Part shown: positions 16,641 through 23,879 of the stretch, one piece after another
Position numbering within the stretch: the first letter of the stretch is position 1
How the letters are laid out: each line of letters opens with the position of its first letter
NCBI RefSeq assembly: GCF_010731635.1
Contig: NZ_AP022583.1
Coordinates: 1,240,001 to 1,304,000, forward strand
Direction of reading: 5' to 3'
DNA: 64,000 bases
Source: Mycobacterium noviomagense
GTDB lineage: Bacteria > Actinomycetota > Actinomycetes > Mycobacteriales > Mycobacteriaceae
Position numbers and translations under genes: made by a program
The notes under the pieces: model-generated
The model's input: only the letters and a program-made list of their open reading frames with translations
What the model was told of the DNA's origin: nothing
Database searches by the model: none

Positions 16641-17099
16641 ATGGAACTCACCGACAACATCCTGTGGCTGCTCAAGCAGGCCTTCCACTTCTCGTTGAAA
16701 ACCGTCAACGACGCGATCAGCAGCCACGGGGTGACCACCGCACAGATCGGTCTGATGCGCCAGCTGGCCAACGAGCCGGGCCTATCCGGCGCGGAGTTGG
16801 CCCGCCGGCTGATGATCAGTCCGCAGGGCGTGCAGTTGGCAATCACCGCACTGGAGCGCCGCGGTCTGGTGGAGCGCAAGCAAGACCCCCAGCACGGCCG
16901 GATCTTGCAGGCCTACCTCACCGACCAGGGCCGCGCGGTGGTTTCCGCGGTGCTCGCCGACGCGCTGGCCGCCCACGAGCGGGTGTTCGGCGTGCTGGAC
17001 ACCGACGAGCGGCAGCTGCTGCACGATCTCCTGGCCCGCGTCGTCGAAGAAGGCACCGGCAACCCACTGTTCACGGATCACGATGAGTCAAGTACTTGA
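16641..17099 (+). CDS. MarR family transcriptional regulator
   Basis: 152 residues with the winged helix-turn-helix of MarR: GLSGAELARRLMISPQGVQ then an ALERRGLVERKQDPQHGR wing, and terminal helices for dimerisation. It starts seven bases after the amidohydrolase and is embedded in the oxygenase operon, so it probably senses a substrate or intermediate of the encoded pathway. Its last codons overlap the first of two CAAGTACTTG palindromes. These make a good site for its own binding and would control the downstream reductase-SDR-Rieske-TauD half of the operon. There is no cysteine of the OhrR redox type near the N-terminus, so a small-molecule ligand is more likely. Confidence 0.92.
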   Translation: MELTDNILWLLKQAFHFSLKTVNDAISSHGVTTAQIGLMRQLANEPGLSGAELARRLMISPQGVQLAITALERRGLVERKQDPQHGRILQAYLTDQGRAVVSAVLADALAAHERVFGVLDTDERQLLHDLLARVVEEGTGNPLFTDHDESST

Positions 17100-17118
17100 T
17101 ACCTATCGCAAGTACTTG
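17089..17118. promoter_or_regulatory. tandem CAAGTACTTG operator at the marR end
   Basis: Two identical 10-base palindromes, CAAGTACTTG, begin exactly 20 bases apart (17089-17098 and 17109-17118), each followed by AT. They lie across the marR stop codon and 16 bases before the reductase ATG, suggesting an internal regulated promoter. MarR is the nearest candidate binder. The core CAAGnnCTTG also matches the KstR2 half-site pattern, so KstR2 control cannot be excluded. Confidence 0.7.
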
Positions 17119-17133
17119 ATATTCTGCCTTGCG

Positions 17134-18144
17134 ATGGACCAGACAGTGGACGGCTTCGCGCCGCTTCGGGTCAAACGAGTGGTACGCGAGACCGCCGATG
17201 CTGTCTCGCTGGTTTTCGATGTGCCGGAACCGCTTTCACAGCGTTTCCATTACCAGCCGGGGCAGTTCCTCACCCTGCGGGTGCAGGTGGACGGCCAGGA
17301 GCATCGGCGCTGCTATTCGATGTCGTCATCGCCGATGGTCGCCGATGACCTGCGCATCACCGTCAAGCGCGACCCGGGTGGTGTCGTGTCGAACTGGCTG
17401 AACGACACCGCCTCCCCCGGCGACGAGATCCATGCCGCTCCGCCGGAGGGCCGCTTCGTCCTCGGCGATTCCGATCGGGAGCTGGTCGCATTCGCCGGAG
17501 GCAGCCGGATCACCCCGGTGTACTCGTTGATCCGCTCGGCCTTGGCGGTGACCCCGCGGCGGGTGCGGCTGTTCTACGCCAACCGCAGCAGCGACTCGGT
17601 GATATTCGCCGACTCGCTGGCCCGGCTGGCCGAGCAGCACCCGGATCGGCTGCTCATCCACCATCATCTCGACGAGGACAGCGGCGTAGTGCAACCGGAG
17701 GAGATCAAGTCGTTCGTCGCCGACGCCGGTGACGCCGAGTTCTACCTCTGCGGGCCACGGGAGTTCATGGACACCGTGGAAGACACGGTGCTCCGAACCG
17801 GGGTGGCTACCGACCGAATCCATCTGGAGCGGTTCGACGTCGTCGACGCATCAGTTGCGGCAGCGACGGTCACCGAAGAAGTGACGATCCGGCTGGACCG
17901 GCGCACAACGGCGGTGCCGTACCGGGCGGGCAACACCGTGCTGCAGACCGCGCGCCTGGCCGGGCTGCAACCGCCGTCGTCGTGTGAAACCGGTTCGTGC
18001 GGAACATGTATGGCGAGACTTGTGGAGGGCAGTGTGCGGATGATCAACAACGACGCGCTCACCGAGGAGGAGGTCGCCGAGGGCTGGGTGCTGACGTGCC
18101 AATCGCTGCCGATTACTCGGACACTGAAGGTGGTGTACGAGTGA
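17134..18144 (+). CDS. ferredoxin reductase with C-terminal 2Fe-2S domain (KshB-like)
   Basis: 336 residues in the order FAD-binding barrel (RCYSMSSSP flavin motif), NAD-binding domain (FAGGSRITPVYSL, then YLCGPREFMD), and plant-type 2Fe-2S domain with Cys284, Cys289, Cys292 and Cys322. This is the architecture of KshB and other class IA Rieske-oxygenase reductases. As the only reductase in the island it should serve both Rieske subunits and might also serve KshA, whose reductase is encoded elsewhere in M. tuberculosis. The ATG used lies just after the tandem CAAGTACTTG sites; an upstream in-frame ATG would place them inside the coding region. The stop overlaps the SDR start by GTGA. Confidence 0.93.
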   Translation: MDQTVDGFAPLRVKRVVRETADAVSLVFDVPEPLSQRFHYQPGQFLTLRVQVDGQEHRRCYSMSSSPMVADDLRITVKRDPGGVVSNWLNDTASPGDEIHAAPPEGRFVLGDSDRELVAFAGGSRITPVYSLIRSALAVTPRRVRLFYANRSSDSVIFADSLARLAEQHPDRLLIHHHLDEDSGVVQPEEIKSFVADAGDAEFYLCGPREFMDTVEDTVLRTGVATDRIHLERFDVVDASVAAATVTEEVTIRLDRRTTAVPYRAGNTVLQTARLAGLQPPSSCETGSCGTCMARLVEGSVRMINNDALTEEEVAEGWVLTCQSLPITRTLKVVYE

Positions 18145-18887
18145 CCGAGCGGGTGGCGGTGGTGACCGGTGGCGCATCGGGCATGGGTGAGGCGACCTGC
18201 CACGAGCTGGGCCGGCGCGGAAACAAGGTCGCGGTTCTCGACATCAATGGCCCAGCCGCGCAGCGTGTTTGCGACGAGCTGCGTGGCGAAGGAGTGACCG
18301 CGGTGGCGGCCGAGGTGGACGTGACCGACCGGCGCGCGGTCGAGGAGGCATTCGCCAAAGTGCGCAGCGAGCTCGGCCCGGTGGGCATTTTGGTGACCAG
18401 CGCGGGCATGGTGGGTTTCGCCCCATTCACCGAGATCACCCCGGAGGCGTGGCAGCGGATCATCGACGTCAACCTCACCGGCACGTTCCACTGCTGCCAG
18501 GTCGCGATACCCGACATGGTGGCCGCAGGCTGGGGCCGCATCGTGATGATCTCGTCGTCGTCCGCCCAGCGCGGCTCCCCCGGCATGGCCCACTACGCCG
18601 CATCCAAGGGCGCGGTGATCACGTTGACCAAATCGCTGGCGCACGAATACGCCTCGGCGGGCATTACGGTCAACAACATCCCGCCGTCAGGCATCGAAAC
18701 CCCGATGCAACACCAATCGCAGGCCGCGGGCAAGCTGGCATCCAATGAGGTGTTGGCCAGCCGAATTCCGGTGGGCCACCTCGGCACCGGCGACGATATC
18801 GCGGCCGCGGTCGGGTTTTTGTGCTCAGAGGAGGCCGGCTTCATCACCGGCCAGGTGCTGGGCGTCAACGGCGGAGCAGTGATGTGA
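18141..18887 (+). CDS. short-chain dehydrogenase/reductase
   Basis: 248 residues of classical SDR: TGGASGMG cofactor motif near residue 10, a NADH-type acid in VLDINGP, the catalytic Ser in ISSSSAQRG, and Tyr-x3-Lys in HYAASKGA. The GTG start overlaps the reductase stop by four bases; longer in-frame extensions would lie inside the reductase gene. It probably oxidises a hydroxylated or diol product of one of the Rieske oxygenases, a common pairing in ring-hydroxylation pathways, but the substrate is not determined. A strong AGGAGG for the second Rieske gene follows the stop directly. Confidence 0.92.
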   Translation: MTERVAVVTGGASGMGEATCHELGRRGNKVAVLDINGPAAQRVCDELRGEGVTAVAAEVDVTDRRAVEEAFAKVRSELGPVGILVTSAGMVGFAPFTEITPEAWQRIIDVNLTGTFHCCQVAIPDMVAAGWGRIVMISSSSAQRGSPGMAHYAASKGAVITLTKSLAHEYASAGITVNNIPPSGIETPMQHQSQAAGKLASNEVLASRIPVGHLGTGDDIAAAVGFLCSEEAGFITGQVLGVNGGAVM

Positions 18888-18899
18888 CAGGAGGTTCAG

Positions 18900-20171
18900 G
18901 TGGCGCGATGGCCTAAACCAGCAGAAGGCAGCTGGACGCAACACTATTCGGATCTGGGCACGGGACCGGTATCGTTCCGGGACTCGACGTCGCCGGAGTT
19001 CTACGAACTGGAGCGCGAGGCAATCTTCAAACGCGCCTGGCTCAATGTCGGCCGAGTCGAAGAACTCCCCCGGGTGGGTAGCTACTTCACCAAAGACATC
19101 GCGGCGGCCGGTACGTCGATCATCGTGGTCAAGGGCAAGGACCAGACGATCCGGGCTTTCCACAACATCTGTCGGCATCGCGGAAACAAATTGGTGTGGA
19201 ACGATTTTCCCGACGAGGAAACCAAAGGGGCCTGCCGGCAGTTCACCTGCAAATACCACGGCTGGCGTTACGACCTCGACGGCGCGCTGACGTTCGTGCA
19301 GCAGGAGGCGGAGTTCTTCGACTTCGATCGCGCCGATTACGGTCTGCGTCCGGTGCACTGTGACGTTTGGAACGGCTTCATCTTCGTCAACTTCGACGAT
19401 GAGCCACGGCAGACTCTGCGGGAGTTCCTCGGCCCGATGATCACTGGGCTGGACGGCTACCCGTTCGACAAGCTGACCGAGCGCTACGAGTGGGTCGCTG
19501 ACAACAACAGCAACTGGAAGATCTTCGCTGACGCGTTCCAGGAGTACTACCACGTGCCGTCGCTGCACCCGCAGCAGGTTCCGCCCGAGGTGCGCGATCC
19601 CAACGCCGGCTTCGAATGCGCGCATTTCCAGATCGATGGGCCGCACCGCCTGGTGTCGACGGCCGGCACCCGCCGCTGGCTGCTGGCGCCGGAGTACATG
19701 TACCCGATCGAACGGGTAACGCGCAGTGGACTTGTCGGGCCGTGGCGCACCCCCGACATCGGCGAGCTGCCGGCAGGGCTCAACCCGGGTGGCATCGAGT
19801 CGTGGGGTATCAGCAACTTCCAGATCTTCCCGAACCTGGAGATCCTGATCTACGGCGGCTGGTATCTGCTGTACCGGTATTGGCCGACGTCACACAACAC
19901 ACACCGGTTCGAGGCCTACACCTATTTCTCTCCCGCCCGCAGCGTGCGAGAACGCATCGAGCACGAGGTCGCCGCGGTGGTGCTCAAAGAGTTCGCGCTG
20001 CAGGACGCCGGCATGCTGGGCGGTACCCAGGCCGCGCTGGAAACCGGCATCGTCGAGGAATTTCCGCTGAGCGACCAGGAGATCCTGGTTCGCCATCTGC
20101 ACAAGGTGGTCTGCGACTGGGTGGCCGACTATCAGGCCGAACGCACACCGGTGGGGGCCAGCCATGGCTGA
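18900..20171 (+). CDS. Rieske non-heme iron oxygenase, large subunit (copy 2)
   Basis: 423 residues. Cluster ligands Cys91, His93, Cys117 and His120 are at exactly the same positions as in copy 1. The catalytic-iron histidines are in FQEYYHVPSLH. Most blocks are shared with copy 1, including EGSWTQHY at the start and HNICRHRGNKLVWND. Loops after the iron site differ, which fits a second substrate or a second oxidation step. The GTG start has AGGAGG six bases upstream. It overlaps the start of its ~110-aa partner by eight bases. Whether the two Rieske chains form one mixed trimer or two enzymes cannot be told. Confidence 0.92.
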   Translation: MARWPKPAEGSWTQHYSDLGTGPVSFRDSTSPEFYELEREAIFKRAWLNVGRVEELPRVGSYFTKDIAAAGTSIIVVKGKDQTIRAFHNICRHRGNKLVWNDFPDEETKGACRQFTCKYHGWRYDLDGALTFVQQEAEFFDFDRADYGLRPVHCDVWNGFIFVNFDDEPRQTLREFLGPMITGLDGYPFDKLTERYEWVADNNSNWKIFADAFQEYYHVPSLHPQQVPPEVRDPNAGFECAHFQIDGPHRLVSTAGTRRWLLAPEYMYPIERVTRSGLVGPWRTPDIGELPAGLNPGGIESWGISNFQIFPNLEILIYGGWYLLYRYWPTSHNTHRFEAYTYFSPARSVRERIEHEVAAVVLKEFALQDAGMLGGTQAALETGIVEEFPLSDQEILVRHLHKVVCDWVADYQAERTPVGASHG

Positions 20172-20499
20172 CACTTTGCTGCCAAGCGCTTTCGCCGAAC
20201 TCGAGCCGTTCGCCCAAATTTGGTGCCTGCCAACCGAAGCCGAGCGGTGGGACCGGCGGATGGCCAGCAGCATGGCAGAGATGCGGGAGTTCTACGACGC
20301 ATTCTTCCCCCGGTTGGAAGAGGCCATCGAATACTGCGACAAGTTCTCCCTTGACGACCTTCCCGAGGACGCACTGAACCTGCTGCACCTGGTCTATTCG
20401 CTGATCATGGTTGCGATGTCGGTGGAGATCATGCATCAAGTCAGACCCACTGACGCCGCCGACGCAGTCATGACTCGCATCAGCGAACCGGTGCCGTGA
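20164..20499 (+). CDS. small protein of unknown family, partner of Rieske copy 2
   Basis: 111 residues, paralogue of the protein at 15069, and likewise directly after a Rieske gene (here overlapping it by eight bases). It shares ASSMAEM, EYCDKFSLDDLP, LNLLHLVYSLIMV and the C-terminal SEPVP. No known domain is recognised, nor a signal peptide or metal-binding cluster. The middle LNLLHLVYSLIMV stretch is hydrophobic but short and flanked by charged helices, so a buried helix is more likely than a membrane anchor. The fact that gene pair and order are kept after duplication argues for a physical link with the oxygenase. Function unknown. Confidence 0.8.
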   Translation: MADTLLPSAFAELEPFAQIWCLPTEAERWDRRMASSMAEMREFYDAFFPRLEEAIEYCDKFSLDDLPEDALNLLHLVYSLIMVAMSVEIMHQVRPTDAADAVMTRISEPVP

Positions 20500-20510
20500 A
20501 AGGAGATGCC

Positions 20511-21356
20511 ATGAGTCTGCTTACCGTCAACAAACTCACCTCGTCGGTGGGCGCCGAAGTCAACGGTCTCGACCCCGAGCGGCTGGCCACCGACGACGCG
20601 CTCGCCCAAGCCGTCCTCGAGGCGCTGGAAGACAACGGCGTGGTGGTCTTCCCCGATCTGCACCTGGATCCTCACGCGCAGGTGGCGTTTTGCGGTCGGC
20701 TCGGCGAGGTCGACCACTCCTCCGACGGCCATCACCCGGTGCCGGGAATCTACCCGATCACGCTGGACCCGGCGAAGAACTCGTCGGCGACTTATCTGCG
20801 CGCGACCTTCGACTGGCATATCGACGGCTGCACCCCGATGGGCGACGAATGCCCGCAGAAGGCCACCGTGCTGTCGGCGGTGCAGGTCGCCGAGCAGGGC
20901 GGCGAAACCGAGTTCGCCAGCACGTACGCGGCCTACGACGCGTTGAGCGACGACGAGAAGCAGCGGTTCGCATCACTGAAAGTCGTTCACTCCCTGGAAG
21001 CTTCGCAGCGGCGCGTCACCCCCGATCCGACGCCCGAGCAGTTGGCGCAGTGGCGCGCGCGGCCTGTCCACGAACACCCGCTGGTGTGGACGCACAACGA
21101 CGGCCGAAAGTCGCTGGTGCTGGGCGCCTCAGCCGACTATGTGGTGGGCATGGACCGCGACGAGGGCCGCGCGCTGCTGGCGGAGCTGCTTGAGCGCGCC
21201 ACCGTGCCGGACAAGGTCTACAGCCACCGCTGGTCGGTCGGCGACACGGTGATCTGGGACAACCGCGGTGTGCTGCACCGGGCGGCGCCCTACGATCCGA
21301 ATTCGCCGCGAGAGATGTTGCGCACCACGGTGCTCGGCGACGAGCCGATCCAGTAG
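20511..21356 (+). CDS. TauD/TfdA-family Fe(II)/2-oxoglutarate dioxygenase
   Basis: 281 residues. The iron-binding triad is visible as His103-x-Asp105 (WHIDG) and distal His256 (VLHRAAPYD), with the 2-oxoglutarate-binding Arg a few residues later (REMLRTTV). Family enzymes hydroxylate sulfonates, phenoxyacetates, carnitine precursors and other small molecules. The start was set at the ATG with AAAGGAG upstream, not the GTG five codons earlier. It is the last gene of the oxygenase operon and is followed by a strong hairpin shared with the convergent ilvX gene. This gives the operon three oxygenases, so sequential hydroxylations of one compound are plausible. Substrate unknown. Confidence 0.92.
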   Translation: MSLLTVNKLTSSVGAEVNGLDPERLATDDALAQAVLEALEDNGVVVFPDLHLDPHAQVAFCGRLGEVDHSSDGHHPVPGIYPITLDPAKNSSATYLRATFDWHIDGCTPMGDECPQKATVLSAVQVAEQGGETEFASTYAAYDALSDDEKQRFASLKVVHSLEASQRRVTPDPTPEQLAQWRARPVHEHPLVWTHNDGRKSLVLGASADYVVGMDRDEGRALLAELLERATVPDKVYSHRWSVGDTVIWDNRGVLHRAAPYDPNSPREMLRTTVLGDEPIQ

Positions 21357-21382
21357 CCGGTCAGCGGCATGGCCCAACTGCG

Positions 21383-21440
21383 CGAGCAGACGTAAAAGCC
21401 CCAACTCGCCCGGCGCGTCGGGGACTTTTGCGTCTGCTCG
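21383..21440. terminator. GAGCAGACG-type hairpin between convergent genes
   Basis: CGAGCAGACGTAAAAGCCCC pairs with its near-complement 17 bases on, giving about a 20-bp stem between tauD-like and ilvX 3' ends. The same arm sequence recurs in hairpins at 35982 and 38368, so it is also a dispersed repeat. Terminator function is inferred. Confidence 0.7.
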
Positions 21441-21447
21441 GCCGGGA

Positions 21448-23004
21448 TTAGCCGAACATCGAGGGGACCACTGCCTCGATTAGATGCGGGCCGGGCTCTG
21501 CGAAGCTGGCTTGTAGCGCGTCGGCGAATTCCTCGGCAGTGGTAACGCGGCGCGCCGGGACGCCCATTCCCTCGGCTAGCTTGACGAAATCGATTGCGGG
21601 ACGGGTCAAGTCGAGCAGTTCGCGTGCCTTGGGGCCGGGTGTGCTTTCGGCGCCGACGCGCTTTAGCTCCAGCCGCAGGATGTCGTAGGCGCCGTTGTTG
21701 TAGATCACGGTGGTGACGTCGAGGTTCTCCCGCGCCTGCGTCCACAACCCCGAAATCGTGTACATCGCCGAGCCGTCCGATTCCAGGCACAGCACCCGGC
21801 GATCCGGGGCGGCAATCGCTGCGCCCACCGCGGCGGGGATGCCATAGCCGATCGCGCCGCCCGTCAGCGTCAGCCAGTCGTGCGCCGGCGCGCCAGCGGT
21901 GGCCTGCGCCAACAGCAGACCGGAGGTGTTGGACTCGTCGACGACGATCACGTCTTCGGGCATCAGCGCGCCGACCACGTCGGCGGCCGACAAGGCGGTC
22001 AGGGCACCGGTCGGCAGTGTCGGAAGCGACGGCGCAGCCAGCGGTGCCGGTAGACCCGGCGCCAGCTCGTCGGCCAAGACAGCCAACGCATCGGCGGCGC
22101 CGGCGGGGCCGGCGAGCTGGTGGACCTGGCAACCCTCCGGCACCAGATCGCTGGGCTTTCCCGGGTAAGCGAAGAACGACACCGGTGATGCGGCCCCGGC
22201 GAGCAGCAAGTGTCTGGCACCCTCCAACTGGCCGGCGACGGCTTCGGCGAAGTAGGCGAGGCGATCGACCGCGGGGACGCCAGCGCCGCGCTGCAGCACC
22301 GCGGGGAAGGTTTCGCAGTACCAGCGGGCGCCGGTACCCGCGGCGACACGGGCGGCCGCGCTCAATCCGGGCGCGCGGGTGGCGTCACCGCCGACGAGGA
22401 TCACCGCGGGCTCTCCGGATCGCAGCACCTTGGCGGCGAGCGCGACAGCGTCGGTGTCGACGGTGGACGGGCGCGGTTGCCTCGGCGCCGCCACAGTGGT
22501 TGTGGCCCCGTCTGACCACGAAACATCCGCCGGCAAGATCAACGTCGAGATCTGGCTCCCCGCTCGGCTTTTCGCGATCGCCTCCGCCGTGTCGGCCACG
22601 ACGTCGGCGGTGGCACCGGTTCGCCGTACCCAGCCGGACACGCTGCCGGCCAACGCGTCGATGTCGGATTCCAGTGGGGCGTCGTATTTCTTGTGATAAG
22701 TGGCGTGGTCACCGACAACCACCACCATTGGTACCCGGGCGCGACGCGCGTTGTGCAGGTTGGCCAACCCGTTGGCCAGCCCCGGCCCGAGGTGCAGCAG
22801 CACCGCGGCGGGCCGACCGGCGATGCGGGCATAGCCGTCGGCGGCACCGGTAGCCACACCCTCGAATAGGCCCAGCACGCCACGCATCCTCGGCACGCTG
22901 TCCAGCGCTGCCACAAAGTGCATTTCCGAAGTGCCCGGATTGGCGAAGCACACGTCGACTCCGCCGTCGACCAGGGTGTTGATCAAGGCGTGGGCGCCGT
23001 TCAT
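21448..23004 (-). CDS. ilvX: thiamine-diphosphate enzyme, acetolactate-synthase-like (IlvX)
   Basis: 518 residues in the three-domain order of ThDP decarboxylases/synthases. The catalytic Glu is in the N-terminal FANPGTSEMHF, a central domain follows, and the C-terminal ThDP/Mg site runs ESDGSAMYTI to YNNGAYDI. The length is close to the 515 of M. tuberculosis IlvX (Rv3509c), which is not the biosynthetic acetolactate synthase and has no proven substrate. The start is the ATG that overlaps the upstream amidohydrolase stop by four bases; the reading frame is open further upstream but would run through that gene. It lies inside the sterol locus, but no KstR box is visible at its promoter. Confidence 0.92.
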   Translation of the reverse strand: MNGAHALINTLVDGGVDVCFANPGTSEMHFVAALDSVPRMRGVLGLFEGVATGAADGYARIAGRPAAVLLHLGPGLANGLANLHNARRARVPMVVVVGDHATYHKKYDAPLESDIDALAGSVSGWVRRTGATADVVADTAEAIAKSRAGSQISTLILPADVSWSDGATTTVAAPRQPRPSTVDTDAVALAAKVLRSGEPAVILVGGDATRAPGLSAAARVAAGTGARWYCETFPAVLQRGAGVPAVDRLAYFAEAVAGQLEGARHLLLAGAASPVSFFAYPGKPSDLVPEGCQVHQLAGPAGAADALAVLADELAPGLPAPLAAPSLPTLPTGALTALSAADVVGALMPEDVIVVDESNTSGLLLAQATAGAPAHDWLTLTGGAIGYGIPAAVGAAIAAPDRRVLCLESDGSAMYTISGLWTQARENLDVTTVIYNNGAYDILRLELKRVGAESTPGPKARELLDLTRPAIDFVKLAEGMGVPARRVTTAEEFADALQASFAEPGPHLIEAVVPSMFG

Positions 23005-23834
23005 CGGGGCTCCTTCACCGAAAGCTTGAAGACGCGTTCGGCATTGCGGTGCAGATACTGGCGGCGGGCTTCGTCGTCGAGCCCGAGTTCGTCGAGCCCG
23101 TCCAAGGCATGCGCGTGCGCAATCATCGGATAGTTGGTGCCGAACAACACTTTCCGTTGTCCGGTCCCGGTTTTCATGAACCGGACGAGTTCGTCGGGCA
23201 GCCGTTTGGTGGTGTAGGCCGAGGTGTCGATGTAGACGTTCTCGTGCTTGCGGGCGACGGCGACCATTTCTTCGGTCCACGGATAGCCGACGTGACCGCA
23301 CACAATGACAAGCTCGGGAAAGTCGAGGGCGACCTGGTCGATATAGGGAATGGGCCGCCCGGTCTCCGAGGGCCGCAGCGGGCCGGTGTGGCCGACCTGG
23401 GTGCAGAACGGCACACCCAACTGCACGCATTCGGCGAGCAACGGATAGTAGCGACGATCCGTGGGCGGCGCGTTCCACAGCCAAGGCACCACCCGCAGGC
23501 CGACGAACCCGTCGTCGCGCACTCGTCGGCGCAATTCGCGCACCGCATCCATCGGGCGATCCAAGTCGACAGTGGTCAGGCCCGCAAACCTGTTGGGGTG
23601 CAACCTGACCCAGTTGGCGACCTCGTCGTTGCTGATCAGGTCGTGGCCGTTGGGGCCACGCCACGCCGACAGCAGACCGAGATCCACTCCCCCCGCATCC
23701 ATGGAGGCGATGGTGGCCTGGATCGGGACCTCAGCATCGGGTATCGCGCCGCCCGTCCAGCGCCGAAGCGAGGCGAGCATGTCGCTGCCCAAGAACCGCA
23801 GAGTCGGGTGCTGCATCCACACGTCGATGGTCAT
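23001..23834 (-). CDS. amidohydrolase 2 family protein (Rv3510c-like)
   Basis: 277 residues of the amidohydrolase-2 (TIM-barrel, decarboxylase/hydrolase) family, practically equal in length to M. tuberculosis Rv3510c. Visible features are the early His in WMQHPTLRF (in place of the usual HxH of larger members), QVGHTG, CGHVGYPW, and the closing FGTNYPM with an Asn where many members have Asp. It forms a two-gene operon with ilvX, overlapping it by ATGA. A role together with IlvX on a small keto-acid or CoA-derived product is possible but only inferred. A gap of 45 bases separates it from the fadD19 end. Confidence 0.85.
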   Translation of the reverse strand: MTIDVWMQHPTLRFLGSDMLASLRRWTGGAIPDAEVPIQATIASMDAGGVDLGLLSAWRGPNGHDLISNDEVANWVRLHPNRFAGLTTVDLDRPMDAVRELRRRVRDDGFVGLRVVPWLWNAPPTDRRYYPLLAECVQLGVPFCTQVGHTGPLRPSETGRPIPYIDQVALDFPELVIVCGHVGYPWTEEMVAVARKHENVYIDTSAYTTKRLPDELVRFMKTGTGQRKVLFGTNYPMIAHAHALDGLDELGLDDEARRQYLHRNAERVFKLSVKEPR

Positions 23835-23879
23835 GTCGCCTCGACTGTAGACGCAGGCTAGCTGTCGCGAGTGCCGCCC

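Noticed and set aside
17089..17118. Start of a CRISPR-like or tandem-repeat array
   Set aside because: Only two copies, each a palindrome, and no further repeats or cas genes; operator is the better reading.
17083..17133. Longer reductase start at the ATG overlapping the marR end
   Set aside because: It would bury both CAAGTACTTG sites in coding sequence, and the added residues do not look like this family; the ATG at 17134 fits KshB-type proteins.
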